This document shows positions 36,140 through 45,821 of a stretch of 60,938 nucleotides of DNA, in pieces. Source of the stretch: Haematobacter genomosp. 1 (lineage in GTDB: Bacteria; Pseudomonadota; Alphaproteobacteria; Rhodobacterales; Rhodobacteraceae); NCBI RefSeq assembly GCF_002196855.1, contig NZ_NIPW01000041.1, positions 1 to 60,938 of the forward strand, given 5' to 3'. The first letter of the stretch is position 1. Each line of letters opens with the position of its first letter. The notes below the pieces were generated by a model, which worked only from the letters and a program-made list of their open reading frames with translations, searched no databases and was not told the origin of the DNA. The position numbers were made by a program, and so were the translations under genes.

Positions 36140-37819
36140 ATGTGCGCTAAAGCGACCATGGAGGAGTTCGAGGCCCTCCTTAACGACAGCCTCGCCATCG
36201 ACACGCCCCAAGAGGGCTCCGTCGTCCGCGGCAAGGTCATCGCCATCGAGGCGGGCCAGGCCATCATCGACGTGGGCTACAAGATGGAAGGCCGCGTCGA
36301 TCTGAAAGAATTCGCAGCCCCTGGCGAGGCTCCGGAAATCGCCGTGGGCGATGAGGTCGAGGTTTATCTCGACCGCGTCGAGAACGCCCGTGGCGAAGCG
36401 GTCATCAGCCGCGAGAAAGCCCGTCGTGAGGAAGCCTGGGATCGTCTGGAGAAAGCCTACGCCGCCGAACAGCGCGTCGATGGCGTCATCTTCGGTCGCG
36501 TCAAGGGCGGCTTCACCGTCGATCTCGGCGGTGCGGTGGCCTTCCTTCCGGGAAGCCAGGTCGATGTCCGCCCCGTGCGCGATGCCGGCCCGCTCATGGG
36601 CATGAAGCAGCCGTTCCAGATCCTCAAGATGGATCGCCGCCGGGGCAACATCGTCGTTTCCCGCCGTGCCATCCTTGAAGAGTCCCGCGCCGAGCAGCGC
36701 GCCGAAGTCATCGGCAAGCTCACCGAAGGCGATGTGGTGGACGGCGTCGTCAAGAACATCACCGAATACGGCGCTTTCGTCGATCTGGGTGGTGTGGACG
36801 GCCTGCTGCACGTCACCGACATGGCGTGGCGCCGCGTGAACCACCCGTCCGAGATCCTGGCGATCGGCGAGACCGTGAAGGTCCAGGTCATCAAGATCAA
36901 CAAGGAAACCCACCGTATCTCCCTGGGCATGAAACAGCTCCAGGACGATCCGTGGGATGCGGTCGAGCGGAAATACGCCATCGGCACCGTCCACAAGGGC
37001 CGCGTGACCAACATCACCGACTACGGCGCATTCGTCGAGCTGGAGCCGGGTGTCGAGGGTCTGGTCCACGTGTCCGAGATGTCCTGGACCAAGAAGAACG
37101 TCCACCCCGGCAAGATCGTCTCCACCTCGCAGGAAGTGGAGGTCATGGTGCTGGAGATCGACAGCGCGAAACGCCGCGTGTCGCTCGGCCTCAAGCAAAC
37201 CATGCGCAACCCGTGGGAAGTCTTTGCGGAAACGCATCCCGTCGGCACGCAGATCGAGGGCGAGGTCAAGAACATCACCGAATTCGGTCTGTTCGTGGGT
37301 CTCGACAACGACATCGACGGCATGGTCCACCTCTCCGATCTCTCCTGGGATCAGCGGGGCGAGGATGCCATCCAGAACTACCGCAAGGGCGATGTCGTCC
37401 GCGCGGCGGTGACGGAAGTCGATATCGACAAGGAGCGTATCTCGCTCTCCATCAAGGCGCTTGGCGACGACACCTTCTCCGAGGCGATCGACGGCGTGAA
37501 GCGCGGCTCGATCGTGACGGTCAACGTCACCGCGATCGAGGATGGCGGCATCGAGGTCGAGTACAACGGCATGAAAGCCTTCATCCGTCGTTCCGACCTG
37601 TCGCGTGACCGCGCCGAGCAGCGCCCCGAGCGCTTCCAGGTCGGCGATCATGTCGATGCGCGCGTGACCAACGTCGACTCCAAGACCCGTCGTCTGGGCC
37701 TGTCGATCAAGGCGCGCGAAATCGCCGAGGAAAAGGAAGCCGTGGAGCAGTACGGTTCCTCCGACTCGGGCGCGTCTCTGGGCGATATTCTGGGCGCCGC
37801 GCTCAAGGATCGCAGCTGA
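36140..37819 (+). CDS. rpsA: 30S ribosomal protein S1
   Basis: Ribosome-associated RNA-binding protein that unfolds mRNA during initiation. Six S1 (OB-fold) repeats can be followed through recurring GxVxxIxxYGAFVxL-type motifs (GKVIAIEAGQAIIDVG, GRVKGGFTVDLGG, GVVKNITEYGAFVDLGG, GRVTNITDYGAFVELEPG, GEVKNITEFGLFVGLDN, and a sixth degenerate copy). Length 559 aa is normal. Codon usage is notably biased to highly expressed codons compared with its neighbours. A 111-bp leader precedes it; AGGAAA lies about 12 bases before the ATG. It is followed by a terminator. Confidence 0.98.
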   Translation: MCAKATMEEFEALLNDSLAIDTPQEGSVVRGKVIAIEAGQAIIDVGYKMEGRVDLKEFAAPGEAPEIAVGDEVEVYLDRVENARGEAVISREKARREEAWDRLEKAYAAEQRVDGVIFGRVKGGFTVDLGGAVAFLPGSQVDVRPVRDAGPLMGMKQPFQILKMDRRRGNIVVSRRAILEESRAEQRAEVIGKLTEGDVVDGVVKNITEYGAFVDLGGVDGLLHVTDMAWRRVNHPSEILAIGETVKVQVIKINKETHRISLGMKQLQDDPWDAVERKYAIGTVHKGRVTNITDYGAFVELEPGVEGLVHVSEMSWTKKNVHPGKIVSTSQEVEVMVLEIDSAKRRVSLGLKQTMRNPWEVFAETHPVGTQIEGEVKNITEFGLFVGLDNDIDGMVHLSDLSWDQRGEDAIQNYRKGDVVRAAVTEVDIDKERISLSIKALGDDTFSEAIDGVKRGSIVTVNVTAIEDGGIEVEYNGMKAFIRRSDLSRDRAEQRPERFQVGDHVDARVTNVDSKTRRLGLSIKAREIAEEKEAVEQYGSSDSGASLGDILGAALKDRS

Positions 37820-37843
37820 GCCTTTTCAGGTTGCAAGTGATTT

Positions 37844-37874
37844 GGGCGTCCACCCCTCGGGGTGGGCGCTTTTC
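37844..37874 (+). terminator. Rho-independent terminator after rpsA
   Basis: GCG-T-CCACCCC pairs with GGGGTGG-G-CGC around TCG, followed by TTTTCTTT. The remaining bases to 38083 are relatively AT-rich and probably hold the ihfB promoter. Confidence 0.88.
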
Positions 37875-38083
37875 TTTGCAAAAATTGTTGGCCGTTTTCG
37901 TGCCTGAGTTGATTTACTCGCTCATTCCGTGTCGAAATTTCCGCACGATCACTCAATAGGCGGATATCGGCCCGGATGTTTCCGGTTTCTCCCGTCTTTC
38001 CAATGGTTTCCTGTTTCTCGCGCTTGCGAAAGAACGTATAGTCCCGATGGAATAGTCGCGATATTTGTGAAACGGGGGGACGG

Positions 38084-38380
38084 ATGATCCGGTCGGAACT
38101 CATCCAGAAGATTTCCGAAGAGAACCCGCACCTGTTTCAGCGGGATGTGGAGCGTATCGTCAACACGATCTTTGAAGAGATCATAGAGGCGATGGCGCGG
38201 GGCGACCGGGTGGAACTCCGGGGTTTCGGAGCCTTCTCCGTAAAGCAGCGGGACGCGCGCGTTGGCCGCAATCCCCGCACCGGAGAATCGGTTGAAGTCG
38301 AGGAGAAGGCAGTGCCATTCTTCAAGGCCGGCAAGCTTCTGCGTGACCGGCTGAACGGGAAGGAAGGTACTGAGGACTGA
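38084..38380 (+). CDS. ihfB: Integration host factor subunit beta
   Basis: DNA-bending architectural protein, heterodimer partner of Ihf[27 protein letters not shown] and the arm region [29 protein letters not shown] with the DNA-inserting proline (RNPRTG) are diagnostic. Length 98 aa. G-rich ribosome-binding sequence GGGGGGAC lies directly upstream. Its stop overlaps the next gene. Position after rpsA is conserved in proteobacteria. Confidence 0.96.
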   Translation: MIRSELIQKISEENPHLFQRDVERIVNTIFEEIIEAMARGDRVELRGFGAFSVKQRDARVGRNPRTGESVEVEEKAVPFFKAGKLLRDRLNGKEGTED

Positions 38381-38748
38381 TGCGCTATCTCCGTTACGGA
38401 TTGATCGCGGTGCTGGGCATCGTGCTTGTCGTCATTGCCGTCGCGAACCGCGATCCGGTGGTATTCCGCTTCCTGCCGGTGTCCGCCGCGCAGACGTTCG
38501 GCGGAAGCTGGGCGGTGCAGCTGCCGATGTTCGTCATCCTGCTGGGGGGCATTGCGATCGGGGTTCTTGTCGGCTTCGTCTGGGAATGGTTCCGGGAGCA
38601 TGGACACCGCAAACGTGCCCGCGTGAAATCGAAGGAAGCCGCGAAGCTGGAGCAGGAAGTCGTTCAGCTCCGGCGGGAGACCGGACGCCCCAACGGCAAG
38701 AAGGATGAGATCGTGGCCCTGCTTGAGACCGGCAACGGCAAGCGGTAG
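38380..38748 (+). CDS. LapA (DUF1049)-domain membrane protein
   Basis: A 122-aa inner-membrane protein with two transmembrane helices (about residues 5-25 and 45-68) and a C-terminal cytoplasmic basic coiled-coil region ([23 protein letters not shown]). [12 protein letters not shown] between the helices is typical of the lipopolysaccharide-assembly LapA/DUF1049 family, which in E. coli helps regulate LpxC. The TPR partner LapB is not adjacent. It starts on the last base of ihfB. Confidence 0.85.
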   Translation: MRYLRYGLIAVLGIVLVVIAVANRDPVVFRFLPVSAAQTFGGSWAVQLPMFVILLGGIAIGVLVGFVWEWFREHGHRKRARVKSKEAAKLEQEVVQLRRETGRPNGKKDEIVALLETGNGKR

Positions 38749-38759
38749 AACCGCGGCTG

Positions 38760-39422
38760 ATGACACGTCTTCGCATCCCCCCCAAATCTGTCCGCGTGAA
38801 GGTCTGCGGCCTGCGCGAGCCCGCCCATGTTGCAGCAGCCGCAGAGGCGGGCGCCGCCTATGCGGGCCTTGTCTTCTTTCCGCGCTCTCCGCGCGCCCTC
38901 AGCATCGCCGAGGCGCGGATGCTGGCGGCGGAGGCTCCTGCCGGCTTGGCCAAGGTCGGACTTGTCGTCGATGCCGATGATGCGCTGCTGGACGCCATCC
39001 TGGCCGATGTGCCGCTCGACATGCTGCAACTGCATGGCCGGGAAACACCGGCGCGGGTGGCCGAGATCCGTCAGCGCTACGGATTGCCGGTGATGAAGGC
39101 TGTCGGCATCGCCGGACCGGAGGATATCGCGCGGCTTGCCGATTACTGGCCGGTGGCCGACCAGATCCTCGTCGATGCCAAGGCCCCGAAGGATGCGGCG
39201 CTGCCCGGCGGCAACGGCGTGGCCTTCGACTGGGGTCTTTTGTGGAACCTGCGCTGGCCGGTGCCGTGGATGCTGGCAGGGGGGCTGACGCCCGCGAACG
39301 TGGCCGATGCGCTGCGCGTCACGGGGGCTGCGCAGGTCGATGTCTCCTCCGGCACCGAAAGCGCGCCGGGCGTGAAGGATCCCGATCTGATCCGTGCCTT
39401 CATCCGGGCGACGCAGTTGTGA
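38760..39422 (+). CDS. trpF: Phosphoribosylanthranilate isomerase
   Basis: Third step of the anthranilate-to-tryptophan pathway, an Amadori rearrangement. The (beta/alpha)8 barrel has [34 protein letters not shown] (catalytic Cys in KVCG), [18 protein letters not shown] and the phosphate-binding [13 protein letters not shown] and [14 protein letters not shown]. Length 220 aa is normal. The stop overlaps a GNAT gene, and trpB follows that, so this is a trpF-GNAT-trpB unit. Confidence 0.96.
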   Translation: MTRLRIPPKSVRVKVCGLREPAHVAAAAEAGAAYAGLVFFPRSPRALSIAEARMLAAEAPAGLAKVGLVVDADDALLDAILADVPLDMLQLHGRETPARVAEIRQRYGLPVMKAVGIAGPEDIARLADYWPVADQILVDAKAPKDAALPGGNGVAFDWGLLWNLRWPVPWMLAGGLTPANVADALRVTGAAQVDVSSGTESAPGVKDPDLIRAFIRATQL

Positions 39423-39868
39423 GCGTGACCTTCCGCCCCGCGCGGCTGGAGGATGTGCCCGCCATCGTGGCGCTGCTGGCGGATGATCCGCTTGGCGCGG
39501 CGCGGGAATCCGCGACGCTTGCGCCCTATGAGGCCGCCTTTGCCCGGATCGCCGCTTCGGCGGACATGCATCTGATCGTTGGCGAACGGCAGGGGCGCGT
39601 CGTCGCGACCTATCAGCTGGCGATCATGCCGGGTCTGTCCAATGCGGGCCGGACGCGTGCCACGCTGGAAGCGGTGCGCGTGGCGGCGGAGCTGCGCTCG
39701 CAGGGGGTGGGCGCATTGCTCGTGGCGGATGCGGAGGCCCGGGCGCGCGCTGCCGGAGCGGGGATTTTGCAGCTCACCACACATAAAAGCCGCAGCCGGG
39801 CGCATGCCTTCTACGACAGGCTTGGCTTTACCCCATCCCACATAGGTTATAAACGCGATCTGACCTGA
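39419..39868 (+). CDS. GNAT family N-acetyltransferase
   Basis: A 149-aa single-domain acetyltransferase of the GCN5-related fold. Start GTG 39419 overlaps the trpF stop (GTGA); the open frame upstream is reading through trp[20 protein letters not shown] is beta1-alpha1, [23 protein letters not shown] is the acetyl-CoA pyrophosphate-binding motif A (Q/RxxGxG/A as RSQGVGA), and [19 protein letters not shown] is motif B. The acceptor is unknown. It is locked between trpF and trpB, 13 bases from the trpB start. Confidence 0.88.
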   Translation: MSVTFRPARLEDVPAIVALLADDPLGAARESATLAPYEAAFARIAASADMHLIVGERQGRVVATYQLAIMPGLSNAGRTRATLEAVRVAAELRSQGVGALLVADAEARARAAGAGILQLTTHKSRSRAHAFYDRLGFTPSHIGYKRDLT

Positions 39869-39881
39869 CGGGAGGCGCGCG

Positions 39882-41111
39882 ATGCAAGGCGGGAGCAACA
39901 GCTACAGGACCGGACCGGACGAGAACGGAAGGTTCGGCAATTACGGCGGACGTTTCGTCTCGGAGACGCTGATGCCTCTGATCCTGTCGCTTGAGGCGGA
40001 ATACGAGCGGGCCAAGCACGATCCGGAGTTCTGGGCGGAGATGAACGATCTCTGGACCCATTACGTCGGCCGCCCCTCCCCGCTCTACTACGCCGAACGT
40101 CTGTCGGAGACGCTGGGGGGTGCAAAGATCTACCTCAAGCGCGAAGAGCTGAACCATACCGGCGCGCACAAGATCAACAACGTTCTGGGCCAGATCCTGC
40201 TTGCCCGGCGCATGGGCAAGACCCGGATCATCGCGGAAACCGGCGCGGGCCAGCACGGTGTCGCCACTGCCACGGTCTGTGCCAAGTTCGGACTGAAGTG
40301 CATCGTCTATATGGGCGCGCATGACGTGCAGCGTCAGGCCCCCAATGTGTTCCGCATGCGGCTTCTAGGGGCGGAGGTCGTTGCCGTCACCTCCGGGCGC
40401 GGCACGCTGAAGGATGCGATGAACGATGCGATGCGCGACTGGGTGACCAATGTGCGCGACACGTTCTATTGCATCGGCACGGTCGCGGGGCCGCATCCCT
40501 ATCCGACCATGGTGCGCGATTTCCAGAACATCATCGGCAATGAGACCCGCGCCCAAATGGAGGCGCAGGAAGGGCGGCTGCCCGACACGATCATCGCGGC
40601 CATCGGCGGCGGGTCGAACGCCATGGGTATCTTCCACCCGTTCCTCGACGATCCTTCCGTGCGGATCATCGGTGTCGAGGCCGGGGGCAAGGGCGTGGAT
40701 GAACGGATGGAGCATTGCGCCTCGCTCACCGGCGGGCGTCCGGGCGTGCTGCATGGCAACCGGACCTATCTGCTGCAGGATGCCGACGGGCAGATCCTTG
40801 AAGGTTTCTCCATCTCTGCCGGTCTCGACTATCCCGGCATCGGGCCGGAGCACGCCTGGCTGCACGATACGGGCCGGGTCGAATATGTCTCCATCACCGA
40901 TGCGGAGGCGCTCTCCGCCTTTCAGGATCTGTGCAGCTACGAGGGCATCATTCCGGCGCTGGAATCGAGCCACGCGCTCGCCCATGCCATCAAGATCGCG
41001 CCCGATCTGCCGAAGGATCACCTGATCGTGGTCAACCTGTCCGGGCGGGGGGACAAGGACATCTTCACCGTCGCCCGCGCGCTCGGGGTCGAGGTGGAAG
41101 TCACGCCCTGA
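39882..41111 (+). CDS. trpB: Tryptophan synthase beta chain
   Basis: PLP enzyme that joins indole and serine to make tryptophan, working with TrpA. The PLP lysine is K97 in [24 protein letters not shown] is the loop near the active site, and the phosphate-binding GGGSNAMG is near residue 245. [15 protein letters not shown] and [16 protein letters not shown] are conserved. Length 409 aa is standard. It has an upstream GGGAGG ribosome-binding site. No trpA follows within the window; the next gene is an esterase. Confidence 0.97.
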   Translation: MQGGSNSYRTGPDENGRFGNYGGRFVSETLMPLILSLEAEYERAKHDPEFWAEMNDLWTHYVGRPSPLYYAERLSETLGGAKIYLKREELNHTGAHKINNVLGQILLARRMGKTRIIAETGAGQHGVATATVCAKFGLKCIVYMGAHDVQRQAPNVFRMRLLGAEVVAVTSGRGTLKDAMNDAMRDWVTNVRDTFYCIGTVAGPHPYPTMVRDFQNIIGNETRAQMEAQEGRLPDTIIAAIGGGSNAMGIFHPFLDDPSVRIIGVEAGGKGVDERMEHCASLTGGRPGVLHGNRTYLLQDADGQILEGFSISAGLDYPGIGPEHAWLHDTGRVEYVSITDAEALSAFQDLCSYEGIIPALESSHALAHAIKIAPDLPKDHLIVVNLSGRGDKDIFTVARALGVEVEVTP

Positions 41112-41204
41112 ACGGGCGCCGTTCCGCCGCAGGGGCGGGAGCGGACTGGCGTTTTCGCGCAGGATCATTAGCCTTCCGGTCAGCCCCTGCCGACCGGAGA
41201 CAAG

Positions 41205-42170
41205 ATGACCCTGCGCCTGCTTGCCGCCCTGCTGCTGACCCTTGCCACCCCGCTCCGGGCCGATCTGCGCCCCGAGACCTTCGCCAGCCCCGCGCTGCAC
41301 CGCGACATCCCCGCGAATGTCTATGTGCCTGACGGTGACCCGCCGCCGAACGGCTGGCCCGTGCTCTACCTGCTGCATGGCCACGGCGGAAACCAGAACA
41401 GCTGGCGCGATCTGGGGAATATCGAGCCGACGCTTGACCGGCTGATCGGGGAGGGGCGGATCGATCCGCTCCTCGTCGTCATGCCGGATGCCGGGAACAG
41501 CTGGTATGTGGACAGCGCCACGCTCGGCGGGCCGGGGGATTACGAGACCGCCATCACGCATGACCTGCGGCTCGCCGTGGAGGCGCGCTATCCCGTCCGC
41601 AAGGACAGGGAGGGCCGGGGCATCGCGGGCCTTTCCATGGGTGGGTTCGGGGCGCTCCGCCTCGCCTACAGCCACAACGATCTCTACGTCGTCGCGGCGA
41701 GCCTGTCGGGCGCGATCTGGCAGAATGTGACCGCGCCCAATCTCGACGACACGCCGGAGGAATTGCAGGTGGTGCAGGAATCGGCCTTCCTGAAGAACCC
41801 GACTTCCGCCCTTGCGCTGCCGTCGGTGGGCGATCACTTCGACGGGGCTTTCGGCCGACCCTTCGACGCGGAGCGGTTCAACCGGCTGAATGTGTTCACG
41901 CTGATCGAGGGCGCCGTCGCCTCGGAGAAGCCGCTGCCCGTCACCTATATCACCTGCGGGGACGATGACGGTTACCGGCTGTGGCGCGGCGCGGTGGACC
42001 TGCATGAGACGCTGCAGGCGGCGAAGCGGACCTCCGAACTGCGTATCACCGATGGCGCGCATACATGGTCGCTCTGGCAGCAGACCATCGTCGATGCGCT
42101 GCTGTTCATCGACCGCCAGTGGTTGCCCACCGCCTATCCCGAACCCGCCGTCAGCCCGCCCAAACCCTGA
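41205..42170 (+). CDS. Exported alpha/beta-hydrolase, esterase D family
   Basis: A 321-aa protein with an N-terminal signal peptide (MTLRLLAALLLTLATPLRA, residues 1-19) and an esterase/antigen-85-like hydrolase fold. YLLHGHGGNQNSW holds the oxyanion region, the nucleophile is Ser144 in GLSMGG, an acid lies in YITCGDDDG and the catalytic His is probably in DGAHTWSLW near the C-terminus. It is likely periplasmic or secreted. The substrate is unknown; relatives act on ferulate, trehalose mycolate or S-formylglutathione-like esters. It converges on hemE. Confidence 0.85.
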   Translation: MTLRLLAALLLTLATPLRADLRPETFASPALHRDIPANVYVPDGDPPPNGWPVLYLLHGHGGNQNSWRDLGNIEPTLDRLIGEGRIDPLLVVMPDAGNSWYVDSATLGGPGDYETAITHDLRLAVEARYPVRKDREGRGIAGLSMGGFGALRLAYSHNDLYVVAASLSGAIWQNVTAPNLDDTPEELQVVQESAFLKNPTSALALPSVGDHFDGAFGRPFDAERFNRLNVFTLIEGAVASEKPLPVTYITCGDDDGYRLWRGAVDLHETLQAAKRTSELRITDGAHTWSLWQQTIVDALLFIDRQWLPTAYPEPAVSPPKP

Positions 42171-42250
42171 CCGAAGCCCTGAGATGCCGGCCGGCGAAAC
42201 CCAAGGGCGTCAGGCCGCGTCAAGGCGCCACCGCGCCGGAGGGAGGCGCT

Positions 42251-43276
42251 TCAGCCCCGGATCGCCTCCAGCATCCGGCTGACGTTATCGGGATCGGCGT
42301 CGGGCGTGATCCCGTGGCCGAGGTTGAAGATATGCGGCCCCTGAGAGAACGCGCGTACGATCCGGCGCGTCTCCGCCACGAGGTCCGGCCCTCCGGTGAC
42401 AAGGTGGTGAGGGGCGAGGTTGCCCTGCACGCAGCCATCCCCCTGCACGGCCCGCGCGGCCCATTCGGCATCGACCGAATTGTCCAGCGCGACGCAGTCA
42501 GCCCCCGTCGCCCGCGCAAAGCCCGCATAGCGCTCCCCTGCCTCCCGCGGGAAGGCGATGATCGGCACGCCGGGATGGCGCTCCTTCAGCGCGGCGATGA
42601 TGCGCCGGGCGGGGGCGACGGCGAATTGCTCGAAATCCGCGCCCTTCAGCGACCCGGCCCAGCTGTCGAACAGCTTGACGACCTCCGCCCCGGCCTCGAT
42701 CTGGGCGGAAAGGTAAAGGACCGTCGCCTCCGAAATCCGGTCGATCAGCGCGGCGAAGGCCGTCCGGTCGCGCGCGATCATCGCATGGGCCGGCCCCTGA
42801 TCCGGGGTGCCGCGCCCGGCGACCATGTAGGTGGCCACCGTCCAGGGCGCCCCGGCGAAGCCGATGAGCGTCACTTCCGGCGGCAGCGCGCGCGCCACGA
42901 GGCGCACCGTCTCATAGACGGGGGAGACCGTCTCGTGCACCGCCGCGGCCGGGCGGAGCGCCGCGACCCCCGCCGCATCGGTCACGGTGGAAAGACGCGG
43001 CCCCTCTCCCTGCACGAAGCGCAGGTCGAGCCCCAGCGCCTGCGGCACCAAGAGGATATCGGCAAACAGGATCGCCGCGTCGAAGCCGTAGCGCCGGATC
43101 GGCTGGAGCGTCACCTCCGCCGCGAGGTCGGGGGTGTAGCACAGGTTCAGGAAATCCCCGGCCTTCGCCCGCGTGGCGCGGTATTCGGGCAGGTAGCGCC
43201 CCGCCTGCCGCATCATCCAGACGGGCGGAACATCCTGCCGTTCCCCGGCGAGGGCACGAAGTATCTTCTTGGTCAT
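42251..43276 (-). CDS. hemE: Uroporphyrinogen decarboxylase
   Basis: Converts uroporphyrinogen III to coproporphyrinogen III in haem and bacteriochlorophyll synthesis. The N-terminal signature [20 protein letters not shown] is diagnostic, followed by [37 protein letters not shown] and [11 protein letters not shown]. The C-terminal [18 protein letters not shown] is conserved. Length 341 aa is normal. GGAGGAG lies just upstream of the ATG. Convergent with the esterase gene. Confidence 0.97.
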   Translation of the reverse strand: MTKKILRALAGERQDVPPVWMMRQAGRYLPEYRATRAKAGDFLNLCYTPDLAAEVTLQPIRRYGFDAAILFADILLVPQALGLDLRFVQGEGPRLSTVTDAAGVAALRPAAAVHETVSPVYETVRLVARALPPEVTLIGFAGAPWTVATYMVAGRGTPDQGPAHAMIARDRTAFAALIDRISEATVLYLSAQIEAGAEVVKLFDSWAGSLKGADFEQFAVAPARRIIAALKERHPGVPIIAFPREAGERYAGFARATGADCVALDNSVDAEWAARAVQGDGCVQGNLAPHHLVTGGPDLVAETRRIVRAFSQGPHIFNLGHGITPDADPDNVSRMLEAIRG

Positions 43277-43394
43277 GGCGGCTCTCCTCCGCCGACCGTG
43301 AACGCGACGCGGGGGCAGAAGTCAAGTCAGCCGGTTGCCGCGCCGGAGAGGGAGGCGTAAGCCCTCCGCATCCAGCCGGACATATGTGCAAGAC

Positions 43395-43610
43395 ATGATC
43401 TTCTTCATCCCCTTCCTTCTGCTCGCCGTGATCGTTGGTCTGTGGTGGACGCGCCGGGGCAGCACGCTCACCCGCGATTGCCGCTGGCGGGAGGATCGCG
43501 CCCATGCCACCGCGACCGAGCGCGTCTTTCGCTGCGCGGCCTGCGGGGCGGAGACACGCGTTCCCGCGGGCCGGGAGCCGCGCGACTGCCTCCGGGCGCA
43601 GACGCCCTGA
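43395..43610 (+). CDS. Small membrane protein with conserved cysteine motif
   Basis: A 71-aa protein: one N-terminal membrane helix (MIFFIPFLLLAVIVGLWW) then a short basic tail with cysteines in TRDCRWRED, FRCAACGAETR and EPRDCLR. The four cysteines resemble a compact zinc-ribbon-like unit. The longer open frame from 43335 adds an arginine-rich leader without a ribosome-binding site, so the ATG at 43395 is preferred. I recall similar short proteins in Rhodobacterales, but no function. Converges with the FAD enzyme gene, ending two bases before its stop. Confidence 0.7.
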   Translation: MIFFIPFLLLAVIVGLWWTRRGSTLTRDCRWREDRAHATATERVFRCAACGAETRVPAGREPRDCLRAQTP

Positions 43611-43612
43611 GG

Positions 43613-45019
43613 TCAGGGCAGCACCTTTCCGGGATTGAGCAGGCCCTGCGGGTCCAGCGCGGCCTTGATCCGGGCCATGACATCAAGTGCTACGGGATCC
43701 TTGTGGGCCGCCATCGTGGGCCGCTTGGACAGGCCGATCCCGTGTTCGGCGGAGAAACTGCCGCCCAGCCGCACTGCCTCTTCCGCCACAGCGTTGCGCA
43801 GCGCGGCGAGCAGGGGAGCGTCATCGCGTGTGGGGAAGGCGGTGTAATGGAAGTTTCCGTCGCCCAGATGCGCGATGGCCAGCTCATCCGCGCCCGGATC
43901 GAGCGCATGGAGCCGCGCGGTCATCGCGGTGAGGAAGTCCTGCATCCTGTCGAGCGGCAGGGAGATGTCGGTATCGACATGCGGCTTCTGCGCGAATGTG
44001 ATCTCCGCCGCGGCCTCCCGCACCGCCCACATCTCCGCCCGCTGTGCCTCCGTCCGGGCCAGCGTGGCATCCAGCACCTCACCCCGCGCCATCGCCATGG
44101 CAAGCGTATCCTCCAGCCGTGTCACCACCGGAAGCGAGCCGTCGGCGAGCGGCTCCGCCTCATGCGGGGCGGTCACGCCGATCTCGATGAGCAGGGTGGA
44201 GGGGTAGCGCGTGGCGAAGGGTTCCTTCAGGTCGGGGCGATGCCGGGCGAGCCGCTCCATATAGGCGGCGGGCAGGTATTCGAACGCCTCGACCGCGCCG
44301 CCCGTCTCCCCCTGCAACCGGTTGAGCAGGTCGAGCGCCACGGCAAGGCCCGGCACCGCGACCATCGCCGTCGCATGGGCGCGGGCGGCGGGCACCAGCT
44401 TCAGCACCGCCGCCGTGATGACGCCGAGCGTGCCCTCCGCCCCGATGAACAGGTCGCGCAGGTCGTAGCCGGTGTTGTCCTTGCGCAGTTCCGACATGAG
44501 GTCGAGCACGCGCCCGTCCGCCAGCACCACCTCCACACCCAGAACGAGCGCGCGGGTATTGCCGAACCGCACCACGTTCGAGCCGCCCGCATTGGTGGAG
44601 AGAAAGCCGCCCACCTGAGCCGAGCCGCGCGCGCCGAAGGTCAGCGGGAAGGCCAGATCATGCTCCGTCGCCGCGTCATGGATGGCCGAGAGGACGACGC
44701 CCGCCTCGACTACGGCGATGCGGGAGGCGGGGCGGATCTCGCGGATGCGGTTCATCCGTTCGAGCGAGAGCATGACCCCGCCCTCCGCGAAGGTGCCGCC
44801 ATTCAGCCCCGTGCCGCCGCCGGTCGGCACCACCGGGACACCCGCCGCGGCGCAGAGCCGCAGGATAGCGGCCACCTCCTCCCTGCTGGCCGGACGCACG
44901 ACGGCGAGCGGCGTCCAGACGTATTTGCCCGTCCAGTCGTGGCTGTAGCGTGCCGTTTCGTCGCCGGTCAGTACGTTGGCCGGGCCGGTGATGTCCCGAA
45001 GAGCGTCGATCAGTGCCAT
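43613..45019 (-). CDS. FAD-linked 2-hydroxyacid dehydrogenase (GlcD/D-lactate dehydrogenase-like)
   Basis: Flavoenzyme of the PCMH/vanillyl-alcohol-oxidase superfamily that oxidises a D-2-hydroxy acid such as D-lactate, glycolate or D-2-hydroxyglutarate. The FAD-binding segment VPVVPTGGGTGLNGGTF is near residue 60, with GFLSTNAGGSNVVRFGNTRALVLGVE and DLFIGAEGTLGVITAAVLKL. The C-terminal FAD-oxidase domain holds HLGDGNFHY and the active-site SAEHGIGLSKR. Start MALIDALRDI; the frame extends 115 codons upstream without similarity. Length 468 aa. No GlcE/GlcF partners are adjacent. Confidence 0.9.
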   Translation of the reverse strand: MALIDALRDITGPANVLTGDETARYSHDWTGKYVWTPLAVVRPASREEVAAILRLCAAAGVPVVPTGGGTGLNGGTFAEGGVMLSLERMNRIREIRPASRIAVVEAGVVLSAIHDAATEHDLAFPLTFGARGSAQVGGFLSTNAGGSNVVRFGNTRALVLGVEVVLADGRVLDLMSELRKDNTGYDLRDLFIGAEGTLGVITAAVLKLVPAARAHATAMVAVPGLAVALDLLNRLQGETGGAVEAFEYLPAAYMERLARHRPDLKEPFATRYPSTLLIEIGVTAPHEAEPLADGSLPVVTRLEDTLAMAMARGEVLDATLARTEAQRAEMWAVREAAAEITFAQKPHVDTDISLPLDRMQDFLTAMTARLHALDPGADELAIAHLGDGNFHYTAFPTRDDAPLLAALRNAVAEEAVRLGGSFSAEHGIGLSKRPTMAAHKDPVALDVMARIKAALDPQGLLNPGKVLP

Positions 45020-45146
45020 GCGATGTCCCCCGCCGTTTCGCGCGGCACCTGACGCCTGCGCCCCACCGCTGTCAACCGGACGCTGTGCTCTGCCTGCTTC
45101 GCTGACGCTGGACCATGAGTGGCAAAGCGGCTGCCCGGAGGCGCTT

Positions 45147-45821
45147 TCAGCGCGGCAGGATTGCCTCCACGGCGGGGCCGAGCGCCTCCACCACCAGTGC
45201 CACGCCCTCCGCATTCGGATGGATGCCGTCCAGCAGGTAGCGGGGCGCCTCGAACGGGGTGGAGAGGTGGCGGAGGATGCCGAGGTAGAAATTGGGATAG
45301 AGCGGCACGTCCTGCGCGGCGGCGACCTCTGACCACAGGCGATTGTAGCGGAGCGCCGGGGCATGGATGCCGGGGATCTCCACGCCGACCAGCAGCGCCG
45401 GGATGGCGCGCACCCGGATCTCTCCCATGATCGCCGTCAGATTGGCCGCGGCGGTGTCATAGGGCACGCCGCGGAAGGCATCGTTGCCGCCTAGGCTCAC
45501 GATCATTGCATCGGGTCTCGGACGGAGGGCCCTGTCGAGCCGCGCGCGCCCGCCGCGCGTGGTGTCGCCCGCGACGCCGGCGTTCTCCACCCGCACATCC
45601 CAGCCGCGCGCCCGCAGCCACGCTTCGAGCTGCACCGGCAGGCTCTGCCGCGCGGGGAGGCCGAAGCTCTGCATCAGGCTGTCGCCAAAGGCCACGACGC
45701 GCAGGGTGCGAGCCTCTGCGGAAGGGGCCGCGAGGAGGACGAGGCAGAGAAACAGCAGTCCAAGGACCGCCGCCTTCGCGACGGAAACCTTGCATGCTGG
45801 CAGGCTCCGGCGGCGGGTCAT
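45147..45821 (-). CDS. SGNH/GDSL arylesterase or lysophospholipase (TesA-like)
   Basis: Exported hydrolase of 224 aa. A signal peptide spans residues 1-38 (hydrophobic LGLLFLCLVLLAAPSAEA). Block I VVAFGDSLMQSFG carries the Ser nucleophile, block II is in VENAGVAGDTTRGG, block III is SLGGNDAF with the oxyanion Asn, and block V is DGIHPNAEG with catalytic Asp and His. These match the TesA/arylesterase subgroup. The ATG overlaps the acvB stop (TGATG), so it is co-translated with the lysyl-phosphatidylglycerol genes. Confidence 0.92.
   Translation of the reverse strand: MTRRRSLPACKVSVAKAAVLGLLFLCLVLLAAPSAEARTLRVVAFGDSLMQSFGLPARQSLPVQLEAWLRARGWDVRVENAGVAGDTTRGGRARLDRALRPRPDAMIVSLGGNDAFRGVPYDTAAANLTAIMGEIRVRAIPALLVGVEIPGIHAPALRYNRLWSEVAAAQDVPLYPNFYLGILRHLSTPFEAPRYLLDGIHPNAEGVALVVEALGPAVEAILPR

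Noticed and set aside
43335-43394. Longer start for the small Cys-rich membrane protein
   Set aside because: The extra 20 residues are arginine/serine-rich and would put a charged leader before the membrane helix; no ribosome-binding site is seen.
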